From SZAS-103 sp038226665 (GTDB lineage Bacteria; Pseudomonadota; Gammaproteobacteria; Xanthomonadales; Xanthomonadaceae): a stretch of DNA of 64,000 bases. Within the stretch, counting starts at the first letter, position 1; each line of letters begins with the position of its first letter. Shown here one piece after another: positions 46,636 to 59,147 of the stretch. The position numbers and the translations under genes are program-made. The notes below the pieces were generated by a model. The model saw only the letters and a list, made by a program, of their open reading frames with translations. It did not search any database and was not told the origin of the DNA. Location: NCBI GenBank assembly GCA_038226665.1, contig JBBRQI010000014.1:14206-78205 (forward strand), read 5' to 3'.

Positions 46636-48443
46636 CCGCGAACGCATGGATTCAAATAAGCCTGTACATGATCGTGCTGCTTGCACTGGTCAAGCCGCTC
46701 GGCTCTTACATGGCAATGGTCTTCTCGGACGTACCCAATCGCATCACGCGATTCGGCAGAGGCACCGAGAGGATCATCTATCGAATCTGCGGCATCCGCA
46801 GCGACGAGGAGATGAACTGGCGCCGTTATTCGCTGGCGATGCTGGTGTTCAACCTGGTCGGCCTGCTCGCGGTGTATGCGCTGCAGCGCACCCAGCAGTG
46901 GCACGGGCAAGTGATGAATCCGCAGCATTTCCCCGCGGTGAGTCCCGATTCCTCGTTCAACACTGCGGTCAGCTTCATCACCAACACCAACTGGCAGGGC
47001 TACGGCGGCGAGTCGACGATGAGCTACCTGACCCAGATGGTCGGGCTCGGCGTGCAGAACTTCCTGTCGGCCGCGACCGGCATCGCGATCCTGATCGCGT
47101 TGATCCGCGGATTCACCCGGCGCAGCGCGAAGACGATCGGCAGCTTCTGGGTCGACATGACGCGCAGCACCTTGTACATCCTGCTGCCGCTGTCGATGGT
47201 GCTCGCGCTGGTGTTGGTGACGCAGGGAGTCGTGCAGAACTTCTCGCCCTACAAGGACGTGACGCTGCTGCAACCGACCACGATCACCGAGACTGTCAAG
47301 GATACCGCCGGCAATGCGGTCAAGGACGCGCACGGCAAGGACGTCACCAAGCAGACCACCGTGACCACGCAATCCCTGCCGCTCGGTCCGGCCGCATCGC
47401 AGATCGCGATCAAGCAGATGGGCACGAATGGCGGCGGCTTCTACAACGTCAATTCCGCGCATCCGTACGAAAATCCGACGCCGCTCAGCAATTTCGTCGA
47501 GATGCTGTCGATCCTGCTGATCTCCGGCGCGCTGTGTTACACGTTCGGCGTGATGGTCGGAGACCGCAGGCAGGGCTGGACCCTGCTGGCGGCGATGGTG
47601 GTGATCCTGCTCCCGCTGATGGTCGCCTGCACGTACCTCGAGCAGGCCGGCAACCCGGCGTTCACCCACATCGGCGTCGACCAGGTCGCTTCGGCGACCC
47701 AGGCCGGCGGCAACATGGAAGGCAAGGAGACCCGTTTCGGCATCGTCAGTTCGACGATCTGGGCGACCACGACCACCGCCGCGTCCAACGGCTCGGTCAA
47801 CGCGATGCACGACTCCTTCACGCCGCTCGGTGGATTGATTCCGATGTGGCTGATCCAGCTCGGCGAGGTGATCTTCGGCGGCGTCGGATCGGGTCTGTAC
47901 GGAATGATCGCGTTTGCAGTCGTGGCGGTGTTCATCGCCGGGCTGATGGTCGGACGCACGCCCGAATACCTCGGCAAGAAGATCGAGGCCTACGAAATGA
48001 AGATGGCCAGCCTGATCGTGTTGATCCCGTGCGCGCTTGCCGTCGTCGGCACCGCGATTGGCGTGCTCGCCCCGGCAGGAATAGCGGGCATGGAGAATCC
48101 GGGAGCGCATGGATTCAGCGAAGTGCTGTACGCGTTGTCATCGGCATCCAACAATAACGGCAGTGCCTTCGGCGGACTTTCTGCGAACACGCCCTTCTAC
48201 AACAGCCTGCTCGGCATCTGCATGTTCCTGTCACGGTACATGCTCGCGGTCGGAACGCTGGCGATCGCCGGTTCGCTGGCCGCGAAGAAACATGTGCCCG
48301 AATCCGCGGGCACCCTACCGACCCACACGCCACTGTTCGTCGTGCTGCTCGCTACGACCGTGATCGTGATCGGCGCATTGACCTTCCTGCCGGCACTGGC
48401 CCTGGGCCCGATCGCCGATTACCTCACTGCGACCGGACACTGA
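46632..48443 (+). CDS. kdpA: potassium-transporting ATPase KdpA
   Basis: 603 residues from the ATG at 46632, which overlaps kdpF; the two extra N-terminal codons upstream are less likely. About ten TM helices. Selectivity-filter repeats include FITNTNWQGYGGES and GTNGGGFYNVNSAHP. Compared with E. coli, about 30 extra polar residues (TETVKDTAGNAVKDAHGKDV) lie in an extracytoplasmic loop before LPLGPAASQ. Binds and conducts K+. Confidence 0.96.
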   Translation: MTANAWIQISLYMIVLLALVKPLGSYMAMVFSDVPNRITRFGRGTERIIYRICGIRSDEEMNWRRYSLAMLVFNLVGLLAVYALQRTQQWHGQVMNPQHFPAVSPDSSFNTAVSFITNTNWQGYGGESTMSYLTQMVGLGVQNFLSAATGIAILIALIRGFTRRSAKTIGSFWVDMTRSTLYILLPLSMVLALVLVTQGVVQNFSPYKDVTLLQPTTITETVKDTAGNAVKDAHGKDVTKQTTVTTQSLPLGPAASQIAIKQMGTNGGGFYNVNSAHPYENPTPLSNFVEMLSILLISGALCYTFGVMVGDRRQGWTLLAAMVVILLPLMVACTYLEQAGNPAFTHIGVDQVASATQAGGNMEGKETRFGIVSSTIWATTTTAASNGSVNAMHDSFTPLGGLIPMWLIQLGEVIFGGVGSGLYGMIAFAVVAVFIAGLMVGRTPEYLGKKIEAYEMKMASLIVLIPCALAVVGTAIGVLAPAGIAGMENPGAHGFSEVLYALSSASNNNGSAFGGLSANTPFYNSLLGICMFLSRYMLAVGTLAIAGSLAAKKHVPESAGTLPTHTPLFVVLLATTVIVIGALTFLPALALGPIADYLTATGH

Positions 48444-48446
48444 ATC

Positions 48447-50519
<2,073 letters not shown>

Positions 50520-50527
50520 GGACATCC

Positions 50528-50761
50528 ATGCGTGCGCATTTGCTTCACGTTGTTGATATCGACAGCCACTGCTTCCCGACCAACGCCGGCGACTTGCCGG
50601 CCTCCGCAAACGACACAACGTACGATGTATCTGGTGTTGCCTTGACGACAACGATGTGCACGCTTGCCGACGCGCGCACAGCAGGGTTGAAGCCTGTTTC
50701 AAGCGCGATCGCCAAGGCCGACGACGACGCGTACTGGCTGGGCGGCTATGCTGGTATCTGA
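50528..50761 (+). CDS. small hypothetical protein within the kdp operon
   Basis: 77 residues from the ATG at 50528, with GAGG 6 nt upstream, 8 bp after kdpB. Sequence MRAHLLHVVDIDSHCFPTNA... ending AYWLGGYAGI; no TM helix, signal peptide or domain recognised. Its position, between kdpB and the porin on the same strand with a fair ribosome site, favours a real gene. Confidence 0.5.
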   Translation: MRAHLLHVVDIDSHCFPTNAGDLPASANDTTYDVSGVALTTTMCTLADARTAGLKPVSSAIAKADDDAYWLGGYAGI

Positions 50762-50791
50762 CGACTCACAACTCACCACGGGAACGCATCA

Positions 50792-52009
50792 ATGAAAAAC
50801 TTCCTGACATCCCCGTCGCGCCGGCGCAGCGACCTTGCGGTTCGGCTGGCCATCGGCATGCAGATCCTTGCGCCCCTTGCTTCCGCTCAACAGGCCCCGA
50901 GCCCGGCTACAGCCGAACCAGCAACCCCGTCCGCCATGACGACGCCGGCGATGACTGGCCCGCTGACCGCCAATCCGACCCCGATGACGGTGGACTTGGG
51001 GCCGCTCGGAAAGCCCTATTTCACGGGCGTCATCAGTGGACTTGGCTTTACGCAGAACCATGCCGTCCCGGCGGATAGAACCGATCGCATTGATTTGAGC
51101 AATGCACAAGTGTTTGTGCAAAAGACCGACGGCGTCTTCCAGTACTTCCTCCAGGTGGGTGACTATTCACTGCCGGCACTGGGTACTGCGTATCTTTCGT
51201 CCGGCAAGACGGTCAACTCGTTCTACGGCTCGGTGCCGCAGGCTTACATCAAGATCGTCCCGAGCAGCAATTTCTCGGTGCTCCTCGGCAAACTTCCTAC
51301 CCTTCTAGGCGCGGAATACACATTCACGTTCGAGAACATGAACATCCAGCGCGGCCTGCTCTGGAACCAGGAAAACGCCGTGAATCGTGGCATTCAGGCC
51401 AATTACGCGCATGGCCTGATTGCCGTCGCTGTGTCGTGGAACGATGGCTTCTACTCAGGACACTACAACTGGCTGGTCGGCTCTTTGGCGTACACCTTCA
51501 ACGCCGCAAACGTGTTGAGTATCGTTGCTGGCGGCAATCTTGGTCAGACCAGCAAGACCAGTCTGGCGACGCCGCTGTTTCAGAACAACCAGGACATCTA
51601 CAATGTTATCTACACGCACACCACGGGACCGTGGATCGTCCAACCTTATTTGCAGTACACAACGATTCCGACAGCTCCGGAGATTGGTATCGACCGTTCG
51701 GCCTCGACCTTCGGCGCCGGGCTGCTCGCCAACTACGCGTTCACCCCGCACATGAGCCTGGCCGGTCGCGTCGAATATATCGGCAGCAGCGGCAACGCCG
51801 ACGATGGCGCGCCTAACTTGATGTACGGGTCCGGCAGCAAAGCGTGGTCGATGACGTTGACCCCGACTTATCAAAACCAACGCTTCTTCGCGCGTGGCGA
51901 GCTTTCCTACACGAAAGCCAGCAGTGTCGTGGCGGGAGCTGCATTCGGTCGTGATGGAACGCACTCCGCACAAACGCGCCTGCTAATGGAAGTGGGGTTG
52001 TTGTTTTGA
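50792..52009 (+). CDS. outer-membrane beta-barrel porin within the kdp operon
   Basis: 405 residues. Signal peptide MKNFLTSPSRRRSDLAVRLA... with cleavage near LASAQQ, a Pro/Thr/Ala-rich segment, then alternating strands (YFTGVISGLGFTQNH, YIKIVPSSNFSVLLGKLP, GIQANYAHGLIAVAVSW) ending in LLMEVGLLF, with the C-terminal Phe of outer-membrane barrels. It lies between kdpB and kdpC, so it probably passes K+ across the outer membrane under the same control. Exact porin family uncertain. Confidence 0.85.
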   Translation: MKNFLTSPSRRRSDLAVRLAIGMQILAPLASAQQAPSPATAEPATPSAMTTPAMTGPLTANPTPMTVDLGPLGKPYFTGVISGLGFTQNHAVPADRTDRIDLSNAQVFVQKTDGVFQYFLQVGDYSLPALGTAYLSSGKTVNSFYGSVPQAYIKIVPSSNFSVLLGKLPTLLGAEYTFTFENMNIQRGLLWNQENAVNRGIQANYAHGLIAVAVSWNDGFYSGHYNWLVGSLAYTFNAANVLSIVAGGNLGQTSKTSLATPLFQNNQDIYNVIYTHTTGPWIVQPYLQYTTIPTAPEIGIDRSASTFGAGLLANYAFTPHMSLAGRVEYIGSSGNADDGAPNLMYGSGSKAWSMTLTPTYQNQRFFARGELSYTKASSVVAGAAFGRDGTHSAQTRLLMEVGLLF

Positions 52010-52100
52010 GCTTCTCAAGACCGCAAGTCGTATTTTACCGACACGAGCACTATGAGCGTATCGGAGCTTTCGTCATGTTGTTGGTCACCTTCTGAGCGGA

Positions 52101-52682
52101 GTGTATCTCGTGGGTAAATTGCTGCGTCAATCGCTGATGATGCTGGTGCTGATGACCTTGATCACCGGCTTCGCCTACCCCTTGGTGGTCACGGGAATTG
52201 CGCAGGCGGTGTTTCCGCACCAGGCGAACGGTAGCGTGATCGAACGTCAGGGCAAGGCCCTGGGCTCCGAGTTGATCGGACAGCCGTTCGACCAGCCCGG
52301 TTACTTCTGGAGCAGGCCGTCGGCGACCTCACCCCAGGCGTACAACGCCGGAGCGTCCTACGCCTCGAATCTCGGCACCAGCAATCCGGCGTTGACCGAT
52401 GCCGTGAAGCAGCGCATCAATGCGCTGCACGCGGCCGATCCCGGCAATAGCGCGGCGATCCCGGTCGACCTGATCACCGCATCCGGAAGTGGCCTGGATC
52501 CCCAGATATCGCCAGCTGCAGCGCAGTATCAGGTCGTTCGCGTGGCGCGAGAGCGCCATCTCGACATGGCGCAAGTGCAGGCGATGGTCGATCGGGCGAC
52601 CGAAGGACGTTTCCTGGGAATGCTCGGCGAGGCGCGCGTCAACGTCCTGCAACTCAATCTGATGCTCGACAAGCGCTGGTAA
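52101..52682 (+). CDS. kdpC: potassium-transporting ATPase subunit KdpC
   Basis: 193 residues from the GTG at 52101; the GTG at 52110 has better spacing to a GGAG and may be the true start. One TM helix (LMMLVLMTLITGFAYPLVV), then the KdpC hallmarks QPFDQPGYFWSRPSAT and SGSGLDPQISPAAA. Stabilises ATP and K+ binding. It is separated from kdpB by about 1.6 kb holding the small ORF and the porin. Confidence 0.95.
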   Translation: MYLVGKLLRQSLMMLVLMTLITGFAYPLVVTGIAQAVFPHQANGSVIERQGKALGSELIGQPFDQPGYFWSRPSATSPQAYNAGASYASNLGTSNPALTDAVKQRINALHAADPGNSAAIPVDLITASGSGLDPQISPAAAQYQVVRVARERHLDMAQVQAMVDRATEGRFLGMLGEARVNVLQLNLMLDKRW

Positions 52683-52712
52683 TGCACGCGCGCCAATCGG
52701 CATCATGATGTG

Positions 52713-55451
52713 ATGTCCGCACGCATGCCCGGCAGCCGATCCGAAGAGCGCCCCGATCCGGACGCGCTGCTAGCGCGCGTGCAGGGAGACGAGGCGCGCG
52801 CACGACGCGGTCGCTTGAAGATTTTCTTCGGCGCCTCGGCGGGCGTCGGCAAGTCCTACGCGATGCTCGAAGCCGCACGCAAGCAAGCGTCGGCTGGCGT
52901 CGATGTCGTCGTTGGCTATATCGAACTGCATGGCCGCCCGGAAACCGAAGCCCTGCTGCAAGGCCTGGAAATATTGCCCGCGCAACGCATCGTGCATCGT
53001 GGCATCAGCCTGCGCGAGTTCGATCTGGACGTGGCGCTCGTGCGCAAGCCGAGCCTGATCGTCGTCGACGAGCTCGCGCACTCCAATGTCCCCGGCGCGC
53101 GCCACCCCAAGCGCTGGCAGGACGTCGAAGAGTTGCTCCAGGGTGGGATCGACGTCTATGCGACGATCAACGTGCAGCACCTGGAGAGCCTCAATGACGT
53201 GGTCGCGCAGATCACCGGCGCGCACGTGCGCGAGACGATTCCGGATGGAGTGTTCGACAATGCGGACGAAGTAGAGCTGATCGACCTGCCGCCGGACGAT
53301 CTGCTCGAACGACTTCGCGAAGGAAAAGTCTACGGCGGCGAGAAGACCGAGCAAGCGCTGCAGCAATTCTTCCGGAAGGGGAATCTCATTGCGCTGCGCC
53401 AGCTCGCATTGCGCGCGACCGCCGACCGCGTTGATGCGGCGATGCGCGAATACCGTGAACGCCATGCGATCGCCAACCCATGGGTCGCGGGCGAACGCCT
53501 GCTGGTGTGCGTCGGGCCGGATGCGCTTTCCGAACGTGTCGTGCGCGCTGCGCGCAGACTCTCGCTCGCGCACCATGCGCAGTGGCTGGCCGTGTACGTC
53601 GAAACCCCGTCGTTGCAGCGTCTGCCGCAGGAAGCACGCGATCGCGTGCTGCAGACGCTTAAGCTCGCTGAGGAACTCGGCGCCGAAACCGCGAACCTCA
53701 GCGGCGACAGCGTCGCGATGGAACTCATCGCGCTCGCACGCCACCGCAACATCAGCAAGATCATCGTCGGCAAGCCACTACAGTCGCGATGGCGCGACCG
53801 GTTCAAGCGCTCGCTGGTCGACGAGTTGATCCGCGCGAGCGGGCATATCGACGTCTATGTGATCACCGGGGAGATTGGCGAAGTCTCGGTCACGCCGTCG
53901 CGGATCCCGACACGTTCCAGCCAATGGCCAGCGTATGCGAAGGGCACAGGCGTGGTCGCGCTGGTGACGGGCGTCTGCGTGCTGTTGTCCGGGCACATCG
54001 ACAACATCAACCTGATCATGCTGTTCTTGTTGGCGACCGTCGTCACCGCATGGCGGTTCGGTCGTGGGCCATCAGTGCTTGCCACTGTACTCGGCGTGAT
54101 GTCGTTCGATTTCCTGTTCGTGCCACCGTACTACTCGTTCGGCGTATCGGACACCCAGTACGCGATCACATTCGGCGTGATGCTCGTCATCGGCCTGATC
54201 ATCAGCGGCCTGACCGCGTTCGGGCGCCGCCAGGCTGCCGTCGCGCGCCACCGCGAGCGCCGTACGCGCGAGCTTTACGATCTCAGCCGCGAACTTGCGG
54301 GCAGTCGCCATCTCGATGAGCTCTGCGCGATCGTGTGTCGGCATGTGCTGGCGTCGATGGATTGCAACGCCGTCGTTCTGCTGCCCGATGGCGAAGGGCA
54401 TATCCAGGACCCGACGAATTTTTGTTCGCGCGGTGAAGTGCGACCGCTTGGTTCCGTGAATCGTTTCCCCGTTCCCGGCAACGAACTCGGCATCGCGCAA
54501 TATTCTTTCCATCATCAGGTCATGGCCGGGCTCAACACCGGCACGCTCGCGGGCGCGGACTCGATCTACCTGCCGCTGAAAGCCTTGCGGCGTTGCGTCG
54601 GGGTGCTCGCGGTGCGGCCGCACGATCTTCGACAACTGCACATTCCCGAGCAGATGCACCTGCTCGAAGCATTCGTGAGCCAGTCGGCGGTGGCGATGGA
54701 ACGCGTCCAGCTTGCCGAGGCGGCGCAGACGGCCGGTCTCGAAATCGAAACCGAGCGCATGCGTAACGTACTGCTCAGTTCGATCTCGCACGACTTCCGC
54801 ACGCCGCTCGCGACCATCATTGGCTCGGCATCGACCCTGCTCGAAAGCGATGCCGCGCAACTCGACGACGCGCGCCGCCGGAGCCTGCTGCGTGGATTGC
54901 TCGACGAAGCGCAGCGCATGAATCACCTGATGGCGAACCTGCTCGACCTCACTCGTCTGAATTCGGGGAAGGTCGTGCTCAAGCGCGAGCTGGTGTCGAT
55001 CGAGGAACTCGTCGGTGCCGTGCTTGCACGACCCGACGAGGCGCTCGCGGGACGCGACGTCTCGGTCGATGTCGCTGCCGACCTCCCGCTGGTTCCATGC
55101 GATGAAGTGCTGATCGCGCAGGTGCTCGCAAACCTGATCGAGAATGCGATCAAGCACACGCCGAAAGGCACGGCCATCGCGATCAGCGCCAAATCATCCG
55201 ACGGCAGCATGATCGTGCATGTCCGCGATCATGGCCCAGGCCTGCCGAATGGCGAGGAAGATCGGGTCTTCGAGAAATTCCACCGCGTGCGCACGGAAGA
55301 GGCACAGAGCGGTTTCGGGCTCGGCCTGAGCATCTGCAAGTACATCGTCGAAGCGCATGGCGGCCATATCGGCGTGTCCAATAACGCAGACGGTGGTGCC
55401 GACTTCCACTTCACGCTGCCGCTGACCAGCGCGGAGCCGAGCACCGCATGA
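52713..55451 (+). CDS. kdpD: sensor histidine kinase KdpD
   Basis: 912 residues from the ATG at 52713 (GTG at 52710 is adjacent). N-terminal KdpD domain with Walker A GASAGVGKSYAML, VDELAHSNVPGARHPKRW, a Usp-like domain, about four TM helices (GTGVVALVTGVCVLLSGHI onward), a GAF-like region, the phosphorylated His in SSISHDFRTPLATI, and an ATPase domain with ENAIKHTP and SGFGLGLSIC. Senses low K+ or turgor and phosphorylates KdpE. The stop overlaps kdpE. Confidence 0.96.
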   Translation: MSARMPGSRSEERPDPDALLARVQGDEARARRGRLKIFFGASAGVGKSYAMLEAARKQASAGVDVVVGYIELHGRPETEALLQGLEILPAQRIVHRGISLREFDLDVALVRKPSLIVVDELAHSNVPGARHPKRWQDVEELLQGGIDVYATINVQHLESLNDVVAQITGAHVRETIPDGVFDNADEVELIDLPPDDLLERLREGKVYGGEKTEQALQQFFRKGNLIALRQLALRATADRVDAAMREYRERHAIANPWVAGERLLVCVGPDALSERVVRAARRLSLAHHAQWLAVYVETPSLQRLPQEARDRVLQTLKLAEELGAETANLSGDSVAMELIALARHRNISKIIVGKPLQSRWRDRFKRSLVDELIRASGHIDVYVITGEIGEVSVTPSRIPTRSSQWPAYAKGTGVVALVTGVCVLLSGHIDNINLIMLFLLATVVTAWRFGRGPSVLATVLGVMSFDFLFVPPYYSFGVSDTQYAITFGVMLVIGLIISGLTAFGRRQAAVARHRERRTRELYDLSRELAGSRHLDELCAIVCRHVLASMDCNAVVLLPDGEGHIQDPTNFCSRGEVRPLGSVNRFPVPGNELGIAQYSFHHQVMAGLNTGTLAGADSIYLPLKALRRCVGVLAVRPHDLRQLHIPEQMHLLEAFVSQSAVAMERVQLAEAAQTAGLEIETERMRNVLLSSISHDFRTPLATIIGSASTLLESDAAQLDDARRRSLLRGLLDEAQRMNHLMANLLDLTRLNSGKVVLKRELVSIEELVGAVLARPDEALAGRDVSVDVAADLPLVPCDEVLIAQVLANLIENAIKHTPKGTAIAISAKSSDGSMIVHVRDHGPGLPNGEEDRVFEKFHRVRTEEAQSGFGLGLSICKYIVEAHGGHIGVSNNADGGADFHFTLPLTSAEPSTA

Positions 55452-56155
55452 ACGCACCGCGCCTGAAACTGCTTGCGATCGAGGACGACGTGCATATCCA
55501 GCGTTTCCTCGTCGCGGCGCTGGAGGCGCACGGTTACGAACTGCTCGCGGCGGCGACCGGCGCGGAAGGACTGCATCTGGCGGCGGTGCGGCAACCGGAT
55601 ATCGTGCTGGTCGATCTTGGCTTGCCCGATCGTTCCGGCCTCGAGGTCATCCGCGCGTTGCGCGAGTGGTACAAGGGACCGGTCATCGTGCTGTCGGCGC
55701 GCAGCCAGGAATCCGACAAGGTCGCGGCGCTGGACATCGGCGCCGACGATTACGTGACCAAGCCGTTCGGGATCGGCGAATTGCTTGCGCGGTTGCGCGT
55801 CGCGCAGCGCCACCAGCTCGAGCGCGGCGGAGAAACACCGTCGGCGACCATCGAGATCGGGAACCTGTCGATCGACCGTGCCGCGCGTCGTGTCCTGCGA
55901 GATGGTGCCGACGTCCATCTCACGCCGATCGAATACAAGCTGCTGGTAGCGCTCGCGCAGCATCCGGGCAAGGTGATCACCCATCGGCAACTGCTGCGCG
56001 AGGTGTGGGGCGCGGCGCACGTGGAATCGCCGCAATACCTGCGCATCTACATGCGCGCGTTGCGCCGGAAGATCGAGGCTGAACCGGCGCGACCGCAATA
56101 TCTGTTGACCGAAATCGGCGTCGGATACCGACTGCTGGCGCCGTCTGGCGGATAG
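55448..56155 (+). CDS. kdpE: response regulator KdpE
   Basis: 235 residues. Receiver with IEDDVHI, phosphoacceptor Asp in IVLVDLGLPD and Lys in VTKPFGI; OmpR-type winged-helix domain (LTPIEYKLLVALAQHPGKVI). Activates kdp transcription, probably through the 46360-46376 site. ATGA overlap with kdpD. Confidence 0.96.
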   Translation: MNAPRLKLLAIEDDVHIQRFLVAALEAHGYELLAAATGAEGLHLAAVRQPDIVLVDLGLPDRSGLEVIRALREWYKGPVIVLSARSQESDKVAALDIGADDYVTKPFGIGELLARLRVAQRHQLERGGETPSATIEIGNLSIDRAARRVLRDGADVHLTPIEYKLLVALAQHPGKVITHRQLLREVWGAAHVESPQYLRIYMRALRRKIEAEPARPQYLLTEIGVGYRLLAPSGG

Positions 56156-56239
56156 GCATGCGCGGCGGGGTTTCGCAGTCCGCAGCGCTGCGCTAGTCTG
56201 GGCGGCCTTCCGCGCGCATCACAGAAGACCGCAACCCCC

Positions 56240-59137
56240 ATGCACGACAGCCCCGATCAGACTTCCGGCAAGACCGACTCCAGCACGGTTGAAACCGTAG
56301 CGCCAGCCAATGGCTACGATCCGCGCACGGTCGAAGCCGCCGCGCAGGCGTACTGGTCGCGGACGCGCGCGTTCGAGGTCGTCGAGTCCGATCCGCGGCC
56401 GAAGTATTACTGCCTGTCGATGCTGCCGTACCCGTCGGGCGCACTGCATGTCGGCCATCTGCGCAATTACACGATCGGCGACGTGATCTCGCGCTTCCAG
56501 CGCATGCAGGGCAAGAATGTGCTGCAGCCGCTCGGTTGGGACGCATTCGGATTGCCCGCCGAGAACGCCGCGATCAAGAACAAGACCGCGCCCGCGAAGT
56601 GGACTTACGCGAACATCGAGCACATGCGCGGCCAGCTGGCGACGCTCGGTTACGCGATCGACTGGACGCGCGAATTCGCGACCTGCAAGCCCGACTATTA
56701 CATCCACGAGCAGCGCATGTTCGTGCGCCTGTTCAAGAAGGGCATGGCTTACCGCAAGAATTCGGTGGTGAACTGGGATCCAGTCGACCAGACCGTGCTC
56801 GCGAACGAGCAGGTCATCGACGGTCGCGGCTGGCGCACCGGCGCGCTGGTCGAGAAGCGCGAGATCCCGCAGTGGTTCCTGAAGATCACCGCGTACGCGC
56901 AGGAGTTGCTGGATGGCCTCGACACGCTTCCGGGCTGGCCGGATTCGGTCAAGACCATGCAGCGCAACTGGATCGGGCGCAGCGAAGGCCTCGACATTTC
57001 GTTCGCGATCGAGGACGACGCGCATGGATGCGCAAGTGCCGCGGAAGGCAGGACGCCGGGAGCAGCCGAAGTCGAATCGCTGACGGTATTCACGACGCGT
57101 CCGGACACGCTGATGGGCGTGACGTTCCTGTCGATCGCCGCCGAGCATCCGCTCGCTCTGCGCGTGCTGCAGTCCAATCCTGAAGTCGCGGTCTTCGTGG
57201 ACGAATGCCGCCACGGCGGTACTGCCGAAGCGCAGATCGAGACGCAGGAAAAGAAGGGCGTTTTCACAGGCCTGTATGCGATCCATCCGGTCAGCGGCGA
57301 GCGCGTGCCGGTCTGGGTCGCGAACTTCGTGCTGATGGGTTACGGCACCGGCGCAGTGATGGCGGTGCCTGGGCACGACCAGCGCGATTGGGAATTCGCA
57401 CGGAAGTACGATCTGCCAATCGTGATGGTAGTCGTGCCGAACGAAGTGCGCGATGCGCTCAAGGAAATTTCATCCGATGTCGCGCGCGGCACCGATGCGA
57501 TGTCCGTGGCGTTCGGAGGCGCGGCAGCGCTGGACGTCTACACGACGGGCGCGGCGGTCGAAGTCGTGCAGGAATTCCAGCGCGGCATCGCCGAGCATGG
57601 AGCGTGGACGGAACGCGGCATCTGCGTGAATTCCGGCGATTTCGATGGCATGGATTTCGAGCAGGCCTTCGCGGCGCTCGCGGCGCGACTGGGTGCGGAC
57701 GGTCGCGGAACGGTGCGGGTGAACTTTCGCTTGCGTGATTGGGGCGTGAGCCGCCAGCGTTACTGGGGTTGCCCGATCCCGATCATCTATTGCGCCAGGT
57801 GCGGCGCGGCACCGGTGCCTGAGGACCAGCTGCCGGTCTTGCTGCCGGAAGATGTTGCGTTCATGGGTACCGGATCGCCCATCAAGGCCGATCCGGAATG
57901 GCGCAAGACGACTTGTCCGCAATGCGGTGGCGCGGCCGAGCGCGAGACCGACACGTTCGACACCTTCATGGAATCGAGCTGGTACTACGCGCGCTACACG
58001 TCGCCCGGCGCGGTCGACATGGTCGATGCGCGTGCGCAGCATTGGTTGCCTGTCGACCAGTACATCGGCGGCATCGAGCACGCGATCCTGCACCTGCTGT
58101 ATTTCCGCTTCTTCCACAAGTTGATGCGCGACGAGGGCCTGGTGCAGTCGGACGAGCCGGCGACGAATTTGCTCTGCCAGGGCATGGTGATCGCGGAGAC
58201 GTTCTATCGCGAATCCCCGCAGGAAACTCCGCACGGAGCGGAAGGAATCGGGAACCACGAATGGTTCAATCCCGCCGATGTCGATATCAGGCGCGACGAG
58301 AAGGGCCGCATAGTCGGCGCACTGCTCAAGGCCGACGGCAAGCCGGTGGAGATCGGCGGCACCGAGAAAATGTCGAAATCAAAAAATAACGGAGTCGACC
58401 CGCAGATCATGGTCGACAAGTACGGCGCAGACACCGTGCGCCTGTTCTCGATGTTCGCTGCGCCGCCGGAGCAATCGCTGGAATGGAACGAGGCCGGCGT
58501 CGAAGGCTGCGCGCGGTTCCTGCGCAAGGTCTGGGCGTACGGCGGGAAACTCGCCGCGCAGCTGGCGACACACGGAAGGCCCGGAACGGTCGTCGCTGCG
58601 CACCTGGATGCGGCATTGCGTGTGTCGCGCCGCGAGATCCACGAGCACGTCGCCCAAGCCGACTTCGACATGCGCCGGTTGCAGTTCAACACCGTCGTTT
58701 CGGCGGCAATGAAGATGTTGAAGGTGCTTGAAGCGCTGGCGACGCAGATGGATGCGAAGGCCACCAGCGACGCCGCGCGCGATCGCCTAGCTGTGCAATA
58801 CGAGGGCTACTCGAAACTGTTGCGCGTGCTCAATCCGATGACACCGCACCTGTGCCATGCGTTGTGGCAGCAGCTCGGCCACGAGGAACGCCTCGTCGAC
58901 AGCATGCACTGGCCGGTCGCGGATGCCGAAGCGATACGCCGCGACGTATTGACGCTCGCGGTGCAGGTCAACGGCAAGCTGCGCGGCACGATCGAGGTTG
59001 CCATCGACGCGAAACGCGCGGACATCGAATCGGCGGCGCTGCTCGAGCCCAACGTCGCGAAATTCCTCGACGGCCTGACCGTCATGAAGCTGATCGTGGT
59101 GCCGGGCAAGATCGTCAACATCGTTGCGACTGCGTGA
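56240..59137 (+). CDS. leuS: leucyl-tRNA synthetase
   Basis: 965 residues, about 100 longer than E. coli LeuS. Class I motifs HVGH (in GALHVGHLRNYTIGD) and KMSKSKNNG are intact, as is the editing-site TVFTTRPDTLMG. Extra length: about 25 residues at the N-terminus, about 17 before the editing motif (AHGCASAAEGRTPGA), and about 43 in the editing domain between KYDLPIVMVVV and NSGDFDGMD. Charges tRNA-Leu. The 84 bp before it follow kdpE with no obvious terminator. Confidence 0.97.
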   Translation: MHDSPDQTSGKTDSSTVETVAPANGYDPRTVEAAAQAYWSRTRAFEVVESDPRPKYYCLSMLPYPSGALHVGHLRNYTIGDVISRFQRMQGKNVLQPLGWDAFGLPAENAAIKNKTAPAKWTYANIEHMRGQLATLGYAIDWTREFATCKPDYYIHEQRMFVRLFKKGMAYRKNSVVNWDPVDQTVLANEQVIDGRGWRTGALVEKREIPQWFLKITAYAQELLDGLDTLPGWPDSVKTMQRNWIGRSEGLDISFAIEDDAHGCASAAEGRTPGAAEVESLTVFTTRPDTLMGVTFLSIAAEHPLALRVLQSNPEVAVFVDECRHGGTAEAQIETQEKKGVFTGLYAIHPVSGERVPVWVANFVLMGYGTGAVMAVPGHDQRDWEFARKYDLPIVMVVVPNEVRDALKEISSDVARGTDAMSVAFGGAAALDVYTTGAAVEVVQEFQRGIAEHGAWTERGICVNSGDFDGMDFEQAFAALAARLGADGRGTVRVNFRLRDWGVSRQRYWGCPIPIIYCARCGAAPVPEDQLPVLLPEDVAFMGTGSPIKADPEWRKTTCPQCGGAAERETDTFDTFMESSWYYARYTSPGAVDMVDARAQHWLPVDQYIGGIEHAILHLLYFRFFHKLMRDEGLVQSDEPATNLLCQGMVIAETFYRESPQETPHGAEGIGNHEWFNPADVDIRRDEKGRIVGALLKADGKPVEIGGTEKMSKSKNNGVDPQIMVDKYGADTVRLFSMFAAPPEQSLEWNEAGVEGCARFLRKVWAYGGKLAAQLATHGRPGTVVAAHLDAALRVSRREIHEHVAQADFDMRRLQFNTVVSAAMKMLKVLEALATQMDAKATSDAARDRLAVQYEGYSKLLRVLNPMTPHLCHALWQQLGHEERLVDSMHWPVADAEAIRRDVLTLAVQVNGKLRGTIEVAIDAKRADIESAALLEPNVAKFLDGLTVMKLIVVPGKIVNIVATA

Positions 59138-59147
59138 ACGAGTCGCA

